NCBI GenBank assembly: GCA_964636985.1
Contig: CAZWSX010000011.1
Location: 124,001 to 188,000, forward strand
Length of the DNA stretch: 64,000 nucleotides
Reading direction: 5' to 3'
Origin: CAZWSX01 sp964636985
Lineage (GTDB): Bacteria > Planctomycetota > Planctomycetia > Pirellulales > Pirellulaceae
A model generated the notes under the pieces. That model was not told where the DNA came from and made no database searches. It saw nothing but the letters and a program-made list of their open reading frames with translations. The translations under genes were made by a program, and so were the position numbers. Positions 52,957-62,732 of this stretch are shown one piece after another; position 1 is the first letter of the stretch; the number at the start of each line of letters is the position of its first letter.

Positions 52957-54108
52957 ATGCCCGCCTCCATTCCCCTCATCGCTCAAAAAGTGGAAACCCT
53001 GCGAACCGTTTCGGCCGCCGATCTCGGCGGGACAGGCGACTGGAAAGTGACGGTCAGCCAGCACGCCGAAGGCCTTTCCCGCGGGGTCGAAACGATCCTG
53101 GTCGATAACGGAAAACTCAAATTTTCCGTTATTCCCACGCGCGGCATGGGAATCGGCAAGACTTGGCTTGGCGATTTGGAGATCGGCTGGAAGTCGCCCG
53201 TCCAGGGCCCAGTCCATCCGTCGCTGGTCCCCATCTCCGAACCAAGCGGCCTGGGTTGGCTAAATGGTTTTGACGAGTTGCTGGTCCGCTGCGGATTGGA
53301 AAGCAACGGTGCGCCGGAACACGACGAAAAGACCGGGCGGCTCTCCTACCCTCTTCACGGTCGAATTGCCAACATTCCAGCGCACGACGTGCAAATTGCC
53401 TGGGACGATGCCTCAGGCGAGATCGTCGTTCGCGGCGTGGTCGACGAAATCCGCTTCCACTTTTTGAAACTGCGACTCACAGCCAGCATTCGCACCAAGC
53501 CGGGCTCATCGACGCTCTCCGTGGTCGACGAAATCGAAAACCTTTCAGCCACCCCCGCCGAAGCCCAGATTTTATACCACTGGAACTTCGGTCTGCCGCT
53601 GCTCGACGGCGGCTCGCGATTGGTCGTCCCGGCCAAGACGGTCGTGCCGCGCAACGACCACGCCGCCGCCAGCATCAAGAGCTGGGACAACTACCAGGCA
53701 CCAGAACCCGGTTTCGCCGAGCAAGTCTATTTCTTCGACATGGCAGCCAAAGACGATCGCACCCGTGTCCTCCTCAAGAACGCCCACGGCTCGGCAGGCG
53801 TCAGCCTCGTCTACAACCGCAAGCAACTCCCCTGCTTCTCGCAGTGGAAAGACACCGCATCCATTGCCGACGGTTACGTAACGGGCCTCGAACCCGCAAC
53901 TAACTTCCCTAACCCTCGATCCTTCGAAGGAAAACAAGGCCGCGTGGTGAAACTCGCAGGCGGCGCGAAAACCAAGTTCGAGCAGTCGCTCGAAATCCAC
54001 CCCGATGCGGCCTCCGTGGCAGCCGCAGAGAAAGAAGTCGCCGCCATCGCGGGCGGCACCAAGGCGCAGGTCTTCGACAAACCCCAAAGCACGTGGTGCG
54101 CGCCGTAG
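52957..54108 (+). CDS. DUF4432 / aldose-1-epimerase-like protein
   Basis: 383 residues. Beta-rich galactose-mutarotase-like fold: LKFSVIPTRGMGIGKTWLGD, GWLNGFDELLVRCGLESNG, LSYPLHGRIANIPAHDV (histidine in the active-site position) and ILYHWNFGLPLLDGGSRLVVP. This pattern is that of DUF4432, a group near YihR-type aldose epimerases that binds aldoses. It is divergent from the cupin/TIM-barrel operon and shares its 227-nt control region, which supports a joint sugar-handling role. It has no signal peptide. Substrate unknown. Confidence 0.87.
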   Translation: MPASIPLIAQKVETLRTVSAADLGGTGDWKVTVSQHAEGLSRGVETILVDNGKLKFSVIPTRGMGIGKTWLGDLEIGWKSPVQGPVHPSLVPISEPSGLGWLNGFDELLVRCGLESNGAPEHDEKTGRLSYPLHGRIANIPAHDVQIAWDDASGEIVVRGVVDEIRFHFLKLRLTASIRTKPGSSTLSVVDEIENLSATPAEAQILYHWNFGLPLLDGGSRLVVPAKTVVPRNDHAAASIKSWDNYQAPEPGFAEQVYFFDMAAKDDRTRVLLKNAHGSAGVSLVYNRKQLPCFSQWKDTASIADGYVTGLEPATNFPNPRSFEGKQGRVVKLAGGAKTKFEQSLEIHPDAASVAAAEKEVAAIAGGTKAQVFDKPQSTWCAP

Positions 54109-54110
54109 AG

Positions 54111-55706
54111 TTATTTGGCCAACTCGTTGCGAAAAACGGACAATATAGGCTGGGGTTTGGCAATTTCCCCCATCTCGCCCGTGACGATGTCTAGTCGCCC
54201 GTCGCCGTCGGTATCGGCCAACTCCACCACCGCGTGATTGCAGTGGTCGCGTTCGACGGAATGCCTTACCCACTCGTGGTTCTCTTTTTGCTCGAACCAA
54301 ACGACCGAGTCGAACGTGTCATCGGGCAGCTTGTCGGCGCCGAACATCAGTGCGATCGCAACAACATCCATGTCGCCATCGCCGTCGATATCGCCCGCTT
54401 TCGCCTGGCTGGAGCCAGGCAAGGCACCGATGAAGTGCTCGTCGAACGTGCCGTCGCCCTTGTTTCGCAGCCACCGCACGCCGTGATAGGGACGCGGAAT
54501 AAATCGATCGAGCGAATCGCCGTTCGAATGGAGCAGGTCAGGGCGACCGTCGTGATCGAAATCGATCGCCGAGACCCAACTGGAACCAAATGCGGGGTCT
54601 TCACTCTTACGTACGATTTTGTTTTCGAACACGCCCTTTCCATGGTTGTAGAAGATCTCGATCGTCTCGATCTCCTGACCGTACGCCACCAGCATGTCCT
54701 GCTTACCGTTGCCATCGAAATCGGCCAGCGAAACGCCTAGCGCTCCGTGGCGCCGGTCGATGGTTTCCTTTTCGAATTCGGGGGTATCACCTGTAGTTCC
54801 ATTGTTTCGCAAAAGGAACAACGATCCGGTAGAACGCCAACCAAACTCGGCAACCACAATGTCCAGGTCGCCATCTTCGTCGTAGTCGAAAGGAATCGCT
54901 TCGCACGTGCGTCCGATTTCCGCCGCTAACAAGATCGGATGATACGCACCATTCTCCTCTTTAAGGAGTTGCACTTTTCCCTTGAGGTGGTCGGCTGCGA
55001 CAAAGCTTCCCAGTTCGGCAAGCACGTAGTCTTTTCCACCATCTCCATCCCAATCGACGGGCGCCACGCGACACGAATTCATGCCAGCGGTGATGAGTGT
55101 CGACGACCAAGATCCATCCAGCGGCCAACGCCGCACGTCGCCCGAACTCATGTCGCACGTGGTTAGCGAGTTGGTGCTCGGCTCCCATTCGATCTGCGAG
55201 ATCCCGCCGATCGATACCGGCGGCGACCCCGTCAGCGGGACGGGCACAAACTTGACGTTGGTTGGTCCAGTGGGGAAATCCTTCGCCAGCGTGAACTTGA
55301 GCTCGTCCGGTGCCTTGTCGCGGAAATAGCGCACCGTGTCCTTTCGATCGGGCCGCTCGAGGTCGGTCCGAAGTGACTCGTCGTACAGCATGAACCCCTG
55401 CGCGACCTCCCGTAGCCATTCCGATTTTGGGTTCGTCGCGGCGTCAGGAACGCGATGACAATTGCCGCAAAACTTTTCCACCTTGGCAATCGATTCCGGG
55501 GTCAGCGGCTTGCCGTCGTCGTCGATGTCTTCCGACTTCTTTTTGGAAACCGAGGGCGGCTTGGTCGTTGTGGAAGAGCTCGTGGTCTTGGAATTCGTCG
55601 ACGAAGTGCCGGAATTCGAGCCGAAATTGCACCCCCCGCCTAGGATTGCAACAAGGACGCAGCCAACCCACATCCGTACGCCCTGCACCAAGCGAAGTCG
55701 ATTCAT
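54111..55706 (-). CDS. FG-GAP/VCBS-repeat lipoprotein with cytochrome c motif
   Basis: 531 residues from the ATG at 55706; a GTG at 55727 is an alternative. The N-terminus (VGCVLVAILGGGCNFGS) is a signal peptide with a lipobox-like GGGC, followed by a serine/threonine-rich tether. A C-G-N-C-H haem site lies near residue 80, then about six FG-GAP/VCBS repeats to the end with calcium-loop motifs (DWDGDGGKD, DYDEDGDLD, DFDGNGKQD, DFDHDGRPD, DIDGDGDMD, DTDGDGRLD). It is likely an envelope protein with a beta-propeller and a single haem. It is divergent from the DUF1549 gene, so both may belong to one polysaccharide-degrading or redox system. Function inferred only. Confidence 0.85.
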   Translation of the reverse strand: MNRLRLVQGVRMWVGCVLVAILGGGCNFGSNSGTSSTNSKTTSSSTTTKPPSVSKKKSEDIDDDGKPLTPESIAKVEKFCGNCHRVPDAATNPKSEWLREVAQGFMLYDESLRTDLERPDRKDTVRYFRDKAPDELKFTLAKDFPTGPTNVKFVPVPLTGSPPVSIGGISQIEWEPSTNSLTTCDMSSGDVRRWPLDGSWSSTLITAGMNSCRVAPVDWDGDGGKDYVLAELGSFVAADHLKGKVQLLKEENGAYHPILLAAEIGRTCEAIPFDYDEDGDLDIVVAEFGWRSTGSLFLLRNNGTTGDTPEFEKETIDRRHGALGVSLADFDGNGKQDMLVAYGQEIETIEIFYNHGKGVFENKIVRKSEDPAFGSSWVSAIDFDHDGRPDLLHSNGDSLDRFIPRPYHGVRWLRNKGDGTFDEHFIGALPGSSQAKAGDIDGDGDMDVVAIALMFGADKLPDDTFDSVVWFEQKENHEWVRHSVERDHCNHAVVELADTDGDGRLDIVTGEMGEIAKPQPILSVFRNELAK

Positions 55707-55939
55707 CAATGATGGTCTTTTATGCACAGGAAAATCAGGTTGGCTTGGTGACCGCTAGACCAGTCTAACAAGCCGCGCTTGTTCGATTAAGCGGCGTTGA
55801 AAAAGGCTTGGGCCCAACAAACTCGGCGAGTGCCATCGGCCTCGTTATGGACTAAACTGGAAGCTTAGAACCCGCCCCGCGATCCGTCCGCGCCAGGCCG
55901 ATTCCTTCGGTCTCCCACCTTGTTCGGGAATACGACTCG

Positions 55940-58900
55940 ATGCGATCCCTTTTCGTCACTGTCGTCTGTTGGTCTTGGGCTTGTTGGCTGCCGATCTGCG
56001 GCCAGCCGCTATTCGCTGACGAGCCGCTGATCTTTAACCGCGATATTCGGCCGATCCTCTCTGAACACTGTTTCGCCTGCCATGGTTTCGACGCAAAGAA
56101 GCGTCAAGCCGATTTACGGCTAGATATCGCCGAAGGTTCAGATTCGGTCATCGCCGCGGGCAAACCCGACGAAAGCGAGTTGTGGCATCGCGTCACCTCG
56201 TCGGATGACGAGAAAGTTATGCCCCCGCCTGCGGCCAAGCGGCCGTTGAACGACGCCCAAAAAGCTTTGCTGCGAAAGTGGATCGAACAAGGCGCGCCCT
56301 ATCAAAAACACTGGGCTTTCGAAGCCCCTGTGAAACCGCAGCCGCCGAAAACCTCGGCCCCTGCCGCGAATCCGATTGATTCGTTCCTGCTGGCTCGTCT
56401 GGAAAAAGAAGGGCTCGCGACGCGGCCACAGGCGAACAAAGCAACCCTCATCCGCCGCGTCGCTTTTTCGCTCACCGGCTTGCCCCCGACGGCTGCTGAA
56501 GTGCATGCCTACGAAGCCGATCAAGCCGACGGCGCATACGAGCGGATGGTCGAGCGCTATCTCGAAAGCACTCGCTACGGCGAGGAGATGGCCCGCCACT
56601 GGCTCGACGTCGCGCGCTATGCCGATACGCACGGCCTCCATTTAGACAACGAGCGTTCGATGTGGGCGTACCGCGATTGGGTCGTCAACTCGTTCAACAA
56701 GAATCAACCATTCGATCAATTCACCATCGACCAACTCGCCGGCGACCTGGTTCCCAACCCCACGCTCGACCAGATCGTGGCCACCGGTTTTAACCGTTGC
56801 AACGTGACCACGAGCGAAGGGGGCTCGATCGAGTCCGAGTTTCTCTATCGCTACGCCGTCGATCGCACGGCCACCGCGGTGCAAGCCTGGCTGGGCCTCA
56901 CCGCCGGTTGTGCGGTTTGTCACGATCACAAGTTCGACCCCCTTTCGACCAAAGAGTTCTATTCGTTGTACGCCTTCTTTTACTCATCGTCCGATCCGGC
57001 GATGGATGGCAACAACAACACCACGGCCCCGATCTCGAAGTTAATCACGCCCGAACTGCAAGCCAAACTCGACGCCGCCCGGGCCGCCGAAGCGGAGGCA
57101 AAACGCAGGCTCGACGAAGTCATTGCCAAAACAAACTACGCCGAACCAGCCGCCGACGCCGTGAAGGCCATCGACGACATTTGGCTGGACGATGTTTTCC
57201 CTCAAGGATCGCGAGTCAGTTGCAACTCTCGTAACTCCTCGGTGTGGTCGACGGCCACCGAGATCGAGCCCCAGCGCGGACTGCGGTCACTGAAACAACG
57301 CAGCGCATCGAACTACAACGACAAGTTCGAAAATACGCTGGTACCGCTCTATATTCCGGGCAAGGCTCGTCTCACCATCGGACTGCGCCTCGACAAGTAC
57401 GAGCCCTCCCAAGCCATTCGAATCGAACTGAATACGACGCGCGCCAACCGTGCCTGGGTTTGGGGCGACGCCAGCAAGTTCGGCATCGACGCCAAAGACC
57501 CTAATTACCGCGGAGCACTCCCGCCGGCCGACGCATGGACCGACGTAGAGATTCCCATCGATGCCCTCGGCCTCCAGCAAGGCGATCAGGTGTTGGCCAT
57601 TACGCTGGCGCAAGTCGGCGGCAACTGTTGGTGGGACAATCTCCGCGTCACAGGCGAATCGCCACTCGCAAGCGACCCACGAAGCTCGTTCGCGAATTGG
57701 TTCAAGTCGCGCCAGGGGAAAGAGACACCAGAGGTCCCAGGCGAACTGGCCGCGGCCCTCAAGGCAGGCCCCGACGGCAACCCGAGCGACGAAGTCCGCA
57801 CCAAACTCCTCCAGTTCTATTTGACAAACGTCTACCGCGCGGACGGAGAGCTCGGAGACGCCCGAAAACAATGGCAACTGGCGAAAGAAGCAACCGCGAC
57901 CGTCGAAGGCTCCGTCGCATGGACGTTTGTGTTCAGCGAACTGGGAACCAAACGCGATGCCTTCGTGATGCAGCGTGGTCAGTACGATAAGCCCGGCGAA
58001 GCCGTGAATCGCAGCACGCCCGCGGTGTTCCCGCCTCTCAATCCAGTCGATCCCAATTTGCCCACGCGGCTCGACTTGGCCAAGTGGATGGTCTCGCCAG
58101 AGCATCCAACGACGGCGCGCGTGCAAGTGAACCGCTTGTGGCAGCAGTTTTTCGGCACAGGCCTGGTGAAAACCGGCGACGACTTTGGCAGCCAAGGCGA
58201 GCCGCCCAGCCACCCCGAACTGCTCGATTGGCTGGCCGTGAGCTATCGCGAAAGCGGCTGGAATACCAAGGCGCTGGTCAAACTAATGCTCACTTCGGCC
58301 GCGTTCAAGCGTGATGCCGTCGTCGAACCGGCTGTCCTTGCTCGCGATCCTTACAACCGGCTCCTGGCTCGCGGACCGCGAATTCGACTCGATGCCGAAC
58401 AACTGCGCGACAACGCTCTCTTTGTCGGCGGCTTGCTCGACGAAACTCGCGGCGGCCCAGGCGTGAAATCGTATCAACCGCCCAACATCTGGGAGCCCGT
58501 TGGCTATTCCGACAGCAATACGCGGTTCTACTTGCAGGACCACGGGGCATCGCTCTACCGCCGCAGCCTTTACGCGTACCTGAAGCGAACAGCTCCCCCG
58601 CCCTTCATGAGCAACTTCGACGCGCCCAATCGCGAGCAGCTTTGTGCCCGCCGCGAGCGGAGCAACACGCCGCTCCAGGCCCTGCAACTCATGAACGACA
58701 CGCAGCACTTCGAAGCGGCCCGCGGCTTTGCCACGCGAATCCTCGCCGAAGCGGGCGCGACGCCGAGCGAGCGGGTCGACTTTGCCTATCGCACGCTGCT
58801 CTCGCGAGCGCCTTCCGACGACGAGAAAAAGGTCGTTCTCCGTGCGCTACAAACGTTTTTGAATCACTACATCGCCGACCCCAGCGCCGCGCAAGCGGCT

Positions 58901-59014
58901 GTTGCTGTCGGCGAATCCCCCGTCAAATCGAAGGCTCCCGCCAGCGAACTGGCCGCCTACACCATGCTGGCCAACATGCTGCTCAATCTCGACGAGACCA
59001 TCAACCGTAACTGA
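55940..59014 (+). CDS. Planctomycete cytochrome C - DUF1549 - DUF1553 protein
   Basis: 1024 residues with a signal peptide (about 1-27). The N-terminal PSCyt1 domain has C44-F-A-C47-H48 and VMPPPAAKRPL. DUF1549 (about 145-350) shows FLLARLEKEGLATRP, HWLDVARYADTHG and AWLGLTAGCAVCHDHKFDP, which adds a second C-x2-C-H. A carbohydrate-binding-like region follows (about 390-600), then DUF1553 (from about 705: LAKWMVSPEHPTTARVQVNRLWQQFFGTGLV, RRERSNTPLQALQLMND). These proteins are very abundant in planctomycetes, nearly always followed by a DUF1501 gene as here (48 nt). They are thought to act on complex polysaccharides; the chemistry is not established. Confidence 0.95.
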   Translation: MRSLFVTVVCWSWACWLPICGQPLFADEPLIFNRDIRPILSEHCFACHGFDAKKRQADLRLDIAEGSDSVIAAGKPDESELWHRVTSSDDEKVMPPPAAKRPLNDAQKALLRKWIEQGAPYQKHWAFEAPVKPQPPKTSAPAANPIDSFLLARLEKEGLATRPQANKATLIRRVAFSLTGLPPTAAEVHAYEADQADGAYERMVERYLESTRYGEEMARHWLDVARYADTHGLHLDNERSMWAYRDWVVNSFNKNQPFDQFTIDQLAGDLVPNPTLDQIVATGFNRCNVTTSEGGSIESEFLYRYAVDRTATAVQAWLGLTAGCAVCHDHKFDPLSTKEFYSLYAFFYSSSDPAMDGNNNTTAPISKLITPELQAKLDAARAAEAEAKRRLDEVIAKTNYAEPAADAVKAIDDIWLDDVFPQGSRVSCNSRNSSVWSTATEIEPQRGLRSLKQRSASNYNDKFENTLVPLYIPGKARLTIGLRLDKYEPSQAIRIELNTTRANRAWVWGDASKFGIDAKDPNYRGALPPADAWTDVEIPIDALGLQQGDQVLAITLAQVGGNCWWDNLRVTGESPLASDPRSSFANWFKSRQGKETPEVPGELAAALKAGPDGNPSDEVRTKLLQFYLTNVYRADGELGDARKQWQLAKEATATVEGSVAWTFVFSELGTKRDAFVMQRGQYDKPGEAVNRSTPAVFPPLNPVDPNLPTRLDLAKWMVSPEHPTTARVQVNRLWQQFFGTGLVKTGDDFGSQGEPPSHPELLDWLAVSYRESGWNTKALVKLMLTSAAFKRDAVVEPAVLARDPYNRLLARGPRIRLDAEQLRDNALFVGGLLDETRGGPGVKSYQPPNIWEPVGYSDSNTRFYLQDHGASLYRRSLYAYLKRTAPPPFMSNFDAPNREQLCARRERSNTPLQALQLMNDTQHFEAARGFATRILAEAGATPSERVDFAYRTLLSRAPSDDEKKVVLRALQTFLNHYIADPSAAQAAVAVGESPVKSKAPASELAAYTMLANMLLNLDETINRN

Positions 59015-59062
59015 TCGCGGATTCTCCACCGAACGCGTTCTCCACGGAACAAGGTTTTCCCT

Positions 59063-60532
59063 ATGCACCCCATCGACGAATTCCGCCTAAATCAGACTCG
59101 CCGTCAATTTTTCCGCGCCGCGGGCCTGTCGGCCGGCAGCATCGCCCTGGCATCGATGTTGCCGTCGCTCCGCGCCGACGAACCGGCCAAGCAACCGGAG
59201 CGGATGCACCCGGCGCTGCCTGGCTTCCCGCACTTCGCGCCCAAGGCCAAGGCCATCATCTATCTGCACATGAACGGCGGCCCGTCGCAGATCGATACGT
59301 TCGACTACAAGCCGGTCTTGCAAGAAAACTTTGACAAAGACCTGCCCGACTCGGTTCGCATGGGGCAGCGCATCACAACCATGACCAGCGGGCAAAAACG
59401 ATTGCCTGTGGCCCCGTCGAAGTTCGCCTTCTCACAGCACGGGCAATGTGGCACATGGGTGAGCGAGTTGCTCCCCCACACGGCCAAGCACGTCGACGAG
59501 ATGGCTTTGGTCCGGACGATTCACACCAACGCCATCAACCACGACCCCGCCTGCACCTACGTGATGACCGGCAGCGAAGTGCCGGGCAAAGCGAGCCTGG
59601 GCTCGTGGGTCTCGTATGGGCTGGGAAGCGAAAGTAACGATCTGCCGGTGTTTGTGGTCCTGACGCCGATCTGGACCTCCGGCGCAGCCGCCCAGGCTTT
59701 GTTCACGCGTATGTGGAGCAGCGGATTTCTCCCCTCCAGCTTCAACGGCGTCGCGCTTCGAAGCGCCGGCGATCCCGTCCTGTACGTCAAGAATCCCCCA
59801 GGCGTCTCGCCGGCCGATCGTCGTGCGATGCTCGATGCCCTCGGTGAACTTAACGGCAAGAACTTCGAGCAACTAGGCGATCCGGAAATTCGCACCCGGA
59901 TTGCCCAGTACGAAATGGCTTTCCGCATGCAAACGAGCGTTCCGGAACTGACCGATCTTTCGACCGAGTCGGCCGAAACGCTCGCCGCTTACGGGCCCGA
60001 AGTCACCAAGCCGGGAACATTCGCATCGAGCGCGCTGCTGGCGCGGCGGCTCATCGAACGCGGCGTCCGCTGCGTGCAGCTGTTGCATCGCGGCTGGGAC
60101 CAGCACGGCAACCTGCCTCGCGATATCGCGGCCCAGTGCTACGACACCGATCAGCCAACCGGTGCCTTGCTGGCAGATCTCAAACAGCGCGGGCTACTCG
60201 ACAGCACACTAGTCGTCTGGGGCGGCGAGTTCGGCCGCACCGTCTACTCGCAGGGAACACTCACCAAAGACAACTACGGCCGCGACCACCATCCCCGCAA
60301 CTTCTGCATGTGGATGGCCGGAGCCGGGGTCAAAGGGGGAACCGTTTACGGCGAGACCGACGATTTCAGCTACAACATCGTCAAGGACCAGTGCCACATC
60401 AACGATTTCAACGCGACCATTCTGCACTTGATGGGGATCGACCACGAACGCTTCACGTACAAGTTCCAAGGGCTCGAACAGCGGCTCACCGGTGTCGAAC
60501 CCCAGCGGGTTGTGACGGAAATCATCGCTTAG
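59063..60532 (+). CDS. DUF1501 (sulfatase-superfamily-like) exported protein
   Basis: 489 residues. The N-terminus TRRQFFRAAGLSAGSIALASM is a twin-arginine-type signal, suggesting folded export. The body has IIYLHMNGGPSQIDTFDYKP, IHTNAINHDPACTYVMTG, LLHRGWDQHGNLP, TLVVWGGEFGRTVYSQG and GRDHHPRNFCMWMAG, all DUF1501 hallmarks; the aspartate and histidine pairs resemble metal ligands of alkaline-phosphatase-fold sulfatases. It is the usual partner of the DUF1549/DUF1553 protein upstream. The reaction is unknown. Confidence 0.95.
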   Translation: MHPIDEFRLNQTRRQFFRAAGLSAGSIALASMLPSLRADEPAKQPERMHPALPGFPHFAPKAKAIIYLHMNGGPSQIDTFDYKPVLQENFDKDLPDSVRMGQRITTMTSGQKRLPVAPSKFAFSQHGQCGTWVSELLPHTAKHVDEMALVRTIHTNAINHDPACTYVMTGSEVPGKASLGSWVSYGLGSESNDLPVFVVLTPIWTSGAAAQALFTRMWSSGFLPSSFNGVALRSAGDPVLYVKNPPGVSPADRRAMLDALGELNGKNFEQLGDPEIRTRIAQYEMAFRMQTSVPELTDLSTESAETLAAYGPEVTKPGTFASSALLARRLIERGVRCVQLLHRGWDQHGNLPRDIAAQCYDTDQPTGALLADLKQRGLLDSTLVVWGGEFGRTVYSQGTLTKDNYGRDHHPRNFCMWMAGAGVKGGTVYGETDDFSYNIVKDQCHINDFNATILHLMGIDHERFTYKFQGLEQRLTGVEPQRVVTEIIA

Positions 60533-60538
60533 CTTGCC

Positions 60539-60928
60539 ATGGATGCGCCACCGAAAAAGCCCGCTTCAGAACGCGCCAAAGCATACCTTTGGCCGTGGTT
60601 TGTCGCCTTCTTTTTGATCGAAGCCCTCGTCGGATACGGCGTAGTCCGTTCGCGAACCGTCTTGCTGGAGTCGTACAAGACCGACCAGGCCCAGTTGGAC
60701 TGGGACAAATGGAAGGCCGACGCCAAGAAAATGGGCGAAGAAAACACCGGCCTCGTCACGCGCCGCGAACCTAAGGCAAATCAACCTCCCGGGTTGATCT
60801 TAATGCGCGACTACTTTCCGCAAATCCTGATCGCGTCCATCGCGCTCAGCGGCGTGCTGACTGGGATGACCATGCTGATGGTCTACGGAATCGTCCATCA
60901 GCCGCCGGTCCCGCCACGCGAAGATTGA
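60539..60928 (+). CDS. small two-helix membrane protein
   Basis: 129 residues, ATG 7 nt after the DUF1501 stop, so probably in the same operon. Two hydrophobic segments are seen: AYLWPWFVAFFLIEALVGYGVV (about 15-37) and ILIASIALSGVLTGMTMLMVYGIV (about 97-120), separated by a charged, soluble loop with W-D-K-W-K-A-D. Both ends are probably cytoplasmic. No known family recognised. Its position suggests it may assist the exported DUF1549/DUF1501 pair, but nothing in the sequence shows how. Confidence 0.7.
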   Translation: MDAPPKKPASERAKAYLWPWFVAFFLIEALVGYGVVRSRTVLLESYKTDQAQLDWDKWKADAKKMGEENTGLVTRREPKANQPPGLILMRDYFPQILIASIALSGVLTGMTMLMVYGIVHQPPVPPRED

Positions 60929-60975
60929 ACGGCCGGCTACTGTGGCATCGCGCTTAGTTTGCCCGCCTCGGGTGG

Positions 60976-61000
60976 CACTGGCGTCCAAAAGACGCCAGTG
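60976..61000. repeat. perfect 10-bp hairpin between convergent genes
   Basis: CACTGGCGTC and GACGCCAGTG enclose the loop CAAAA. It lies in the 121-nt space between convergent genes; there is no T-run, so it may be a dispersed palindrome or a weak bidirectional terminator. Confidence 0.55.
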
Positions 61001-61049
61001 TGCGTACGGCAAAACATGGTGAACCCGAGTATTTGGCTTTGGCAAAGCA

Positions 61050-62732
61050 CTACTCTTTTGCCCCGCCCAATTTGCTCGCCGCCCACACGGCCAGCTTCTC
61101 GCGAAAGATCTTCGCGTTGTGGCGAATATCCACCGGGAGCGCCTTCATCACGAAGACGTCGTCGATCGAGTGCGTCAGTTCGCTCTTCTTTCCGAGGGCA
61201 ATCAGCTCTTGAACCAGCTCACGCTCGGCGGCTGCCGAGGCGGGAAACTTATCCGGCCAAGGCTCGGCAATGATTACCGGGCGCTGGCTGCCGGGCGATC
61301 CAACGCCGACCAGGGCACTACGATAAATAGCTGGATGCTGGTTGTAGATTGCTTCGCAGCAGATCGTGAACATCACACCATGGGCCGTCGTTACCCGATG
61401 GGCCTTGCGGCCACAAAACCAAAAACGGCCTTGGTCGTCGAAATAACCAACGTCGCCCATCCGGTGCCAAAACCGCTCGCCGTCGGCAACCTTGTGCAGG
61501 GCATTGGCATCGGTCCGCGTCACATACTGTCGCGTCACGACTGGGCCGCTCACCATCAACTCCCCAATCTCCCCTGGCGGCACTTCGCGCGTGCTTGCGA
61601 TATCAGGCAATGGCCCGTCCTCGATCGCGATCGCCTTCCAGCGAATTCCCGGAAACGGGCGGCCGACGCACGTCCCCTTTCCTCGCTGGGTGAGCGGCAC
61701 AGTCTCGGCAAGCAATTCGCTCGCCGGCATCGAAGCAATCGGCAGCGCCTCGGTGGCGCCGTAGGGAGTGTGAACCTCGCCATCGAAGGCAATCGCCTTC
61801 CGCATGTGCCAGAGCACGTGAGGAGGAACCGGCGCGCCGGCGGACAGCACCCGCTTCAAAGTCGGCAACGTGAGATCATGGTCACGGCAATACTGCCCAA
61901 CGACGTTAAGTAGCGCCGGCGAACCAAACGCCTGCGTCGCTTTCCAGTTGGTAATCGCCGCCACGATCTTACGCGGATCGGCCTTCGCCGGCCGCGTGAA
62001 ATTCATCTCCGGAATCACCGTCGTGACCCCCATCGCCGCGTTAAATAGCGCGAACAGCGGGAAGCCCGGTACATCGATTTCGCCTGGCTGGATGCCGTAA
62101 AAATCGCGAATCTCGACCACTTGCTGATCGAATTGCCGGTGTTCGTATAGCACGCCCTTAGGCGGGCCGGTGCTTCCGGTGGTAAAGATGATCGCGGCCG
62201 GATCGTCGCTGCGGGTAGTCGGCAAGGGATAATCGGTCGCACCGATTCCCTTTTGGCGGACTCCATCCAACGTGTGGCCGCCCCAGAACCATCGCCACCC
62301 GACAGTCACTAAGAACGCCGCCCTAGGAAAGCGATGGTTGAGCATCGCTCGAAGCGTGTGCACCAAAGGAATCGCCACGAAGCCTTCCGGCTTGGCTTCT
62401 TCGAGACAGGCCAGCAGATTGGCGCGCCCCATGCCCGGGTCGACCAGGACCATCACCAAACCAGCTCGCAACATCGCGAAGACCAGCGCGATCAGCTGAA
62501 TCCCCATCGGGACCATCAGCACGATCCGCATTCCAGGTCGTGCGCCCGACGCCAACAGCCCGCGGGCCAGCCGATCGACTTCAGCATCAAAATCGGCAAA
62601 CGTGATTTGCTTATATCGCCCGTTGCCAAGCGGCTCGGCGATGGCGACCTGCTGAGGCGAATTCCGCGCCCACTCGCGCAGGCGATCGGCGACATTGCAA
62701 GTCTCTGGGCTGACTTCAAGCGGTTGGCTCAT
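61050..62732 (-). CDS. oleC: OleC-like beta-lactone synthetase / fatty-acid AMP ligase
   Basis: 560 residues from the ATG at 62732, overlapping the upstream stop as ATGA; the frame to 62924 is rejected. It belongs to the acyl-adenylating ANL superfamily: P-loop TTGSTGPPKGVLYEH, HTPYGATEALPIA, and RFWHRMGDVGYFDDQGRFWFCGRK with the hinge region. The phrases LRAGLVMVLVDPGMGRANLL and LPVDIRHNAKIFREKLAVWA are characteristic of OleC, which turns a beta-hydroxy acid into a beta-lactone in long-chain olefin synthesis, rather than of ordinary acyl-CoA ligases. oleA, oleB and oleD are not in the window, so the pathway is unproven here. Confidence 0.78.
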   Translation of the reverse strand: MSQPLEVSPETCNVADRLREWARNSPQQVAIAEPLGNGRYKQITFADFDAEVDRLARGLLASGARPGMRIVLMVPMGIQLIALVFAMLRAGLVMVLVDPGMGRANLLACLEEAKPEGFVAIPLVHTLRAMLNHRFPRAAFLVTVGWRWFWGGHTLDGVRQKGIGATDYPLPTTRSDDPAAIIFTTGSTGPPKGVLYEHRQFDQQVVEIRDFYGIQPGEIDVPGFPLFALFNAAMGVTTVIPEMNFTRPAKADPRKIVAAITNWKATQAFGSPALLNVVGQYCRDHDLTLPTLKRVLSAGAPVPPHVLWHMRKAIAFDGEVHTPYGATEALPIASMPASELLAETVPLTQRGKGTCVGRPFPGIRWKAIAIEDGPLPDIASTREVPPGEIGELMVSGPVVTRQYVTRTDANALHKVADGERFWHRMGDVGYFDDQGRFWFCGRKAHRVTTAHGVMFTICCEAIYNQHPAIYRSALVGVGSPGSQRPVIIAEPWPDKFPASAAAERELVQELIALGKKSELTHSIDDVFVMKALPVDIRHNAKIFREKLAVWAASKLGGAKE

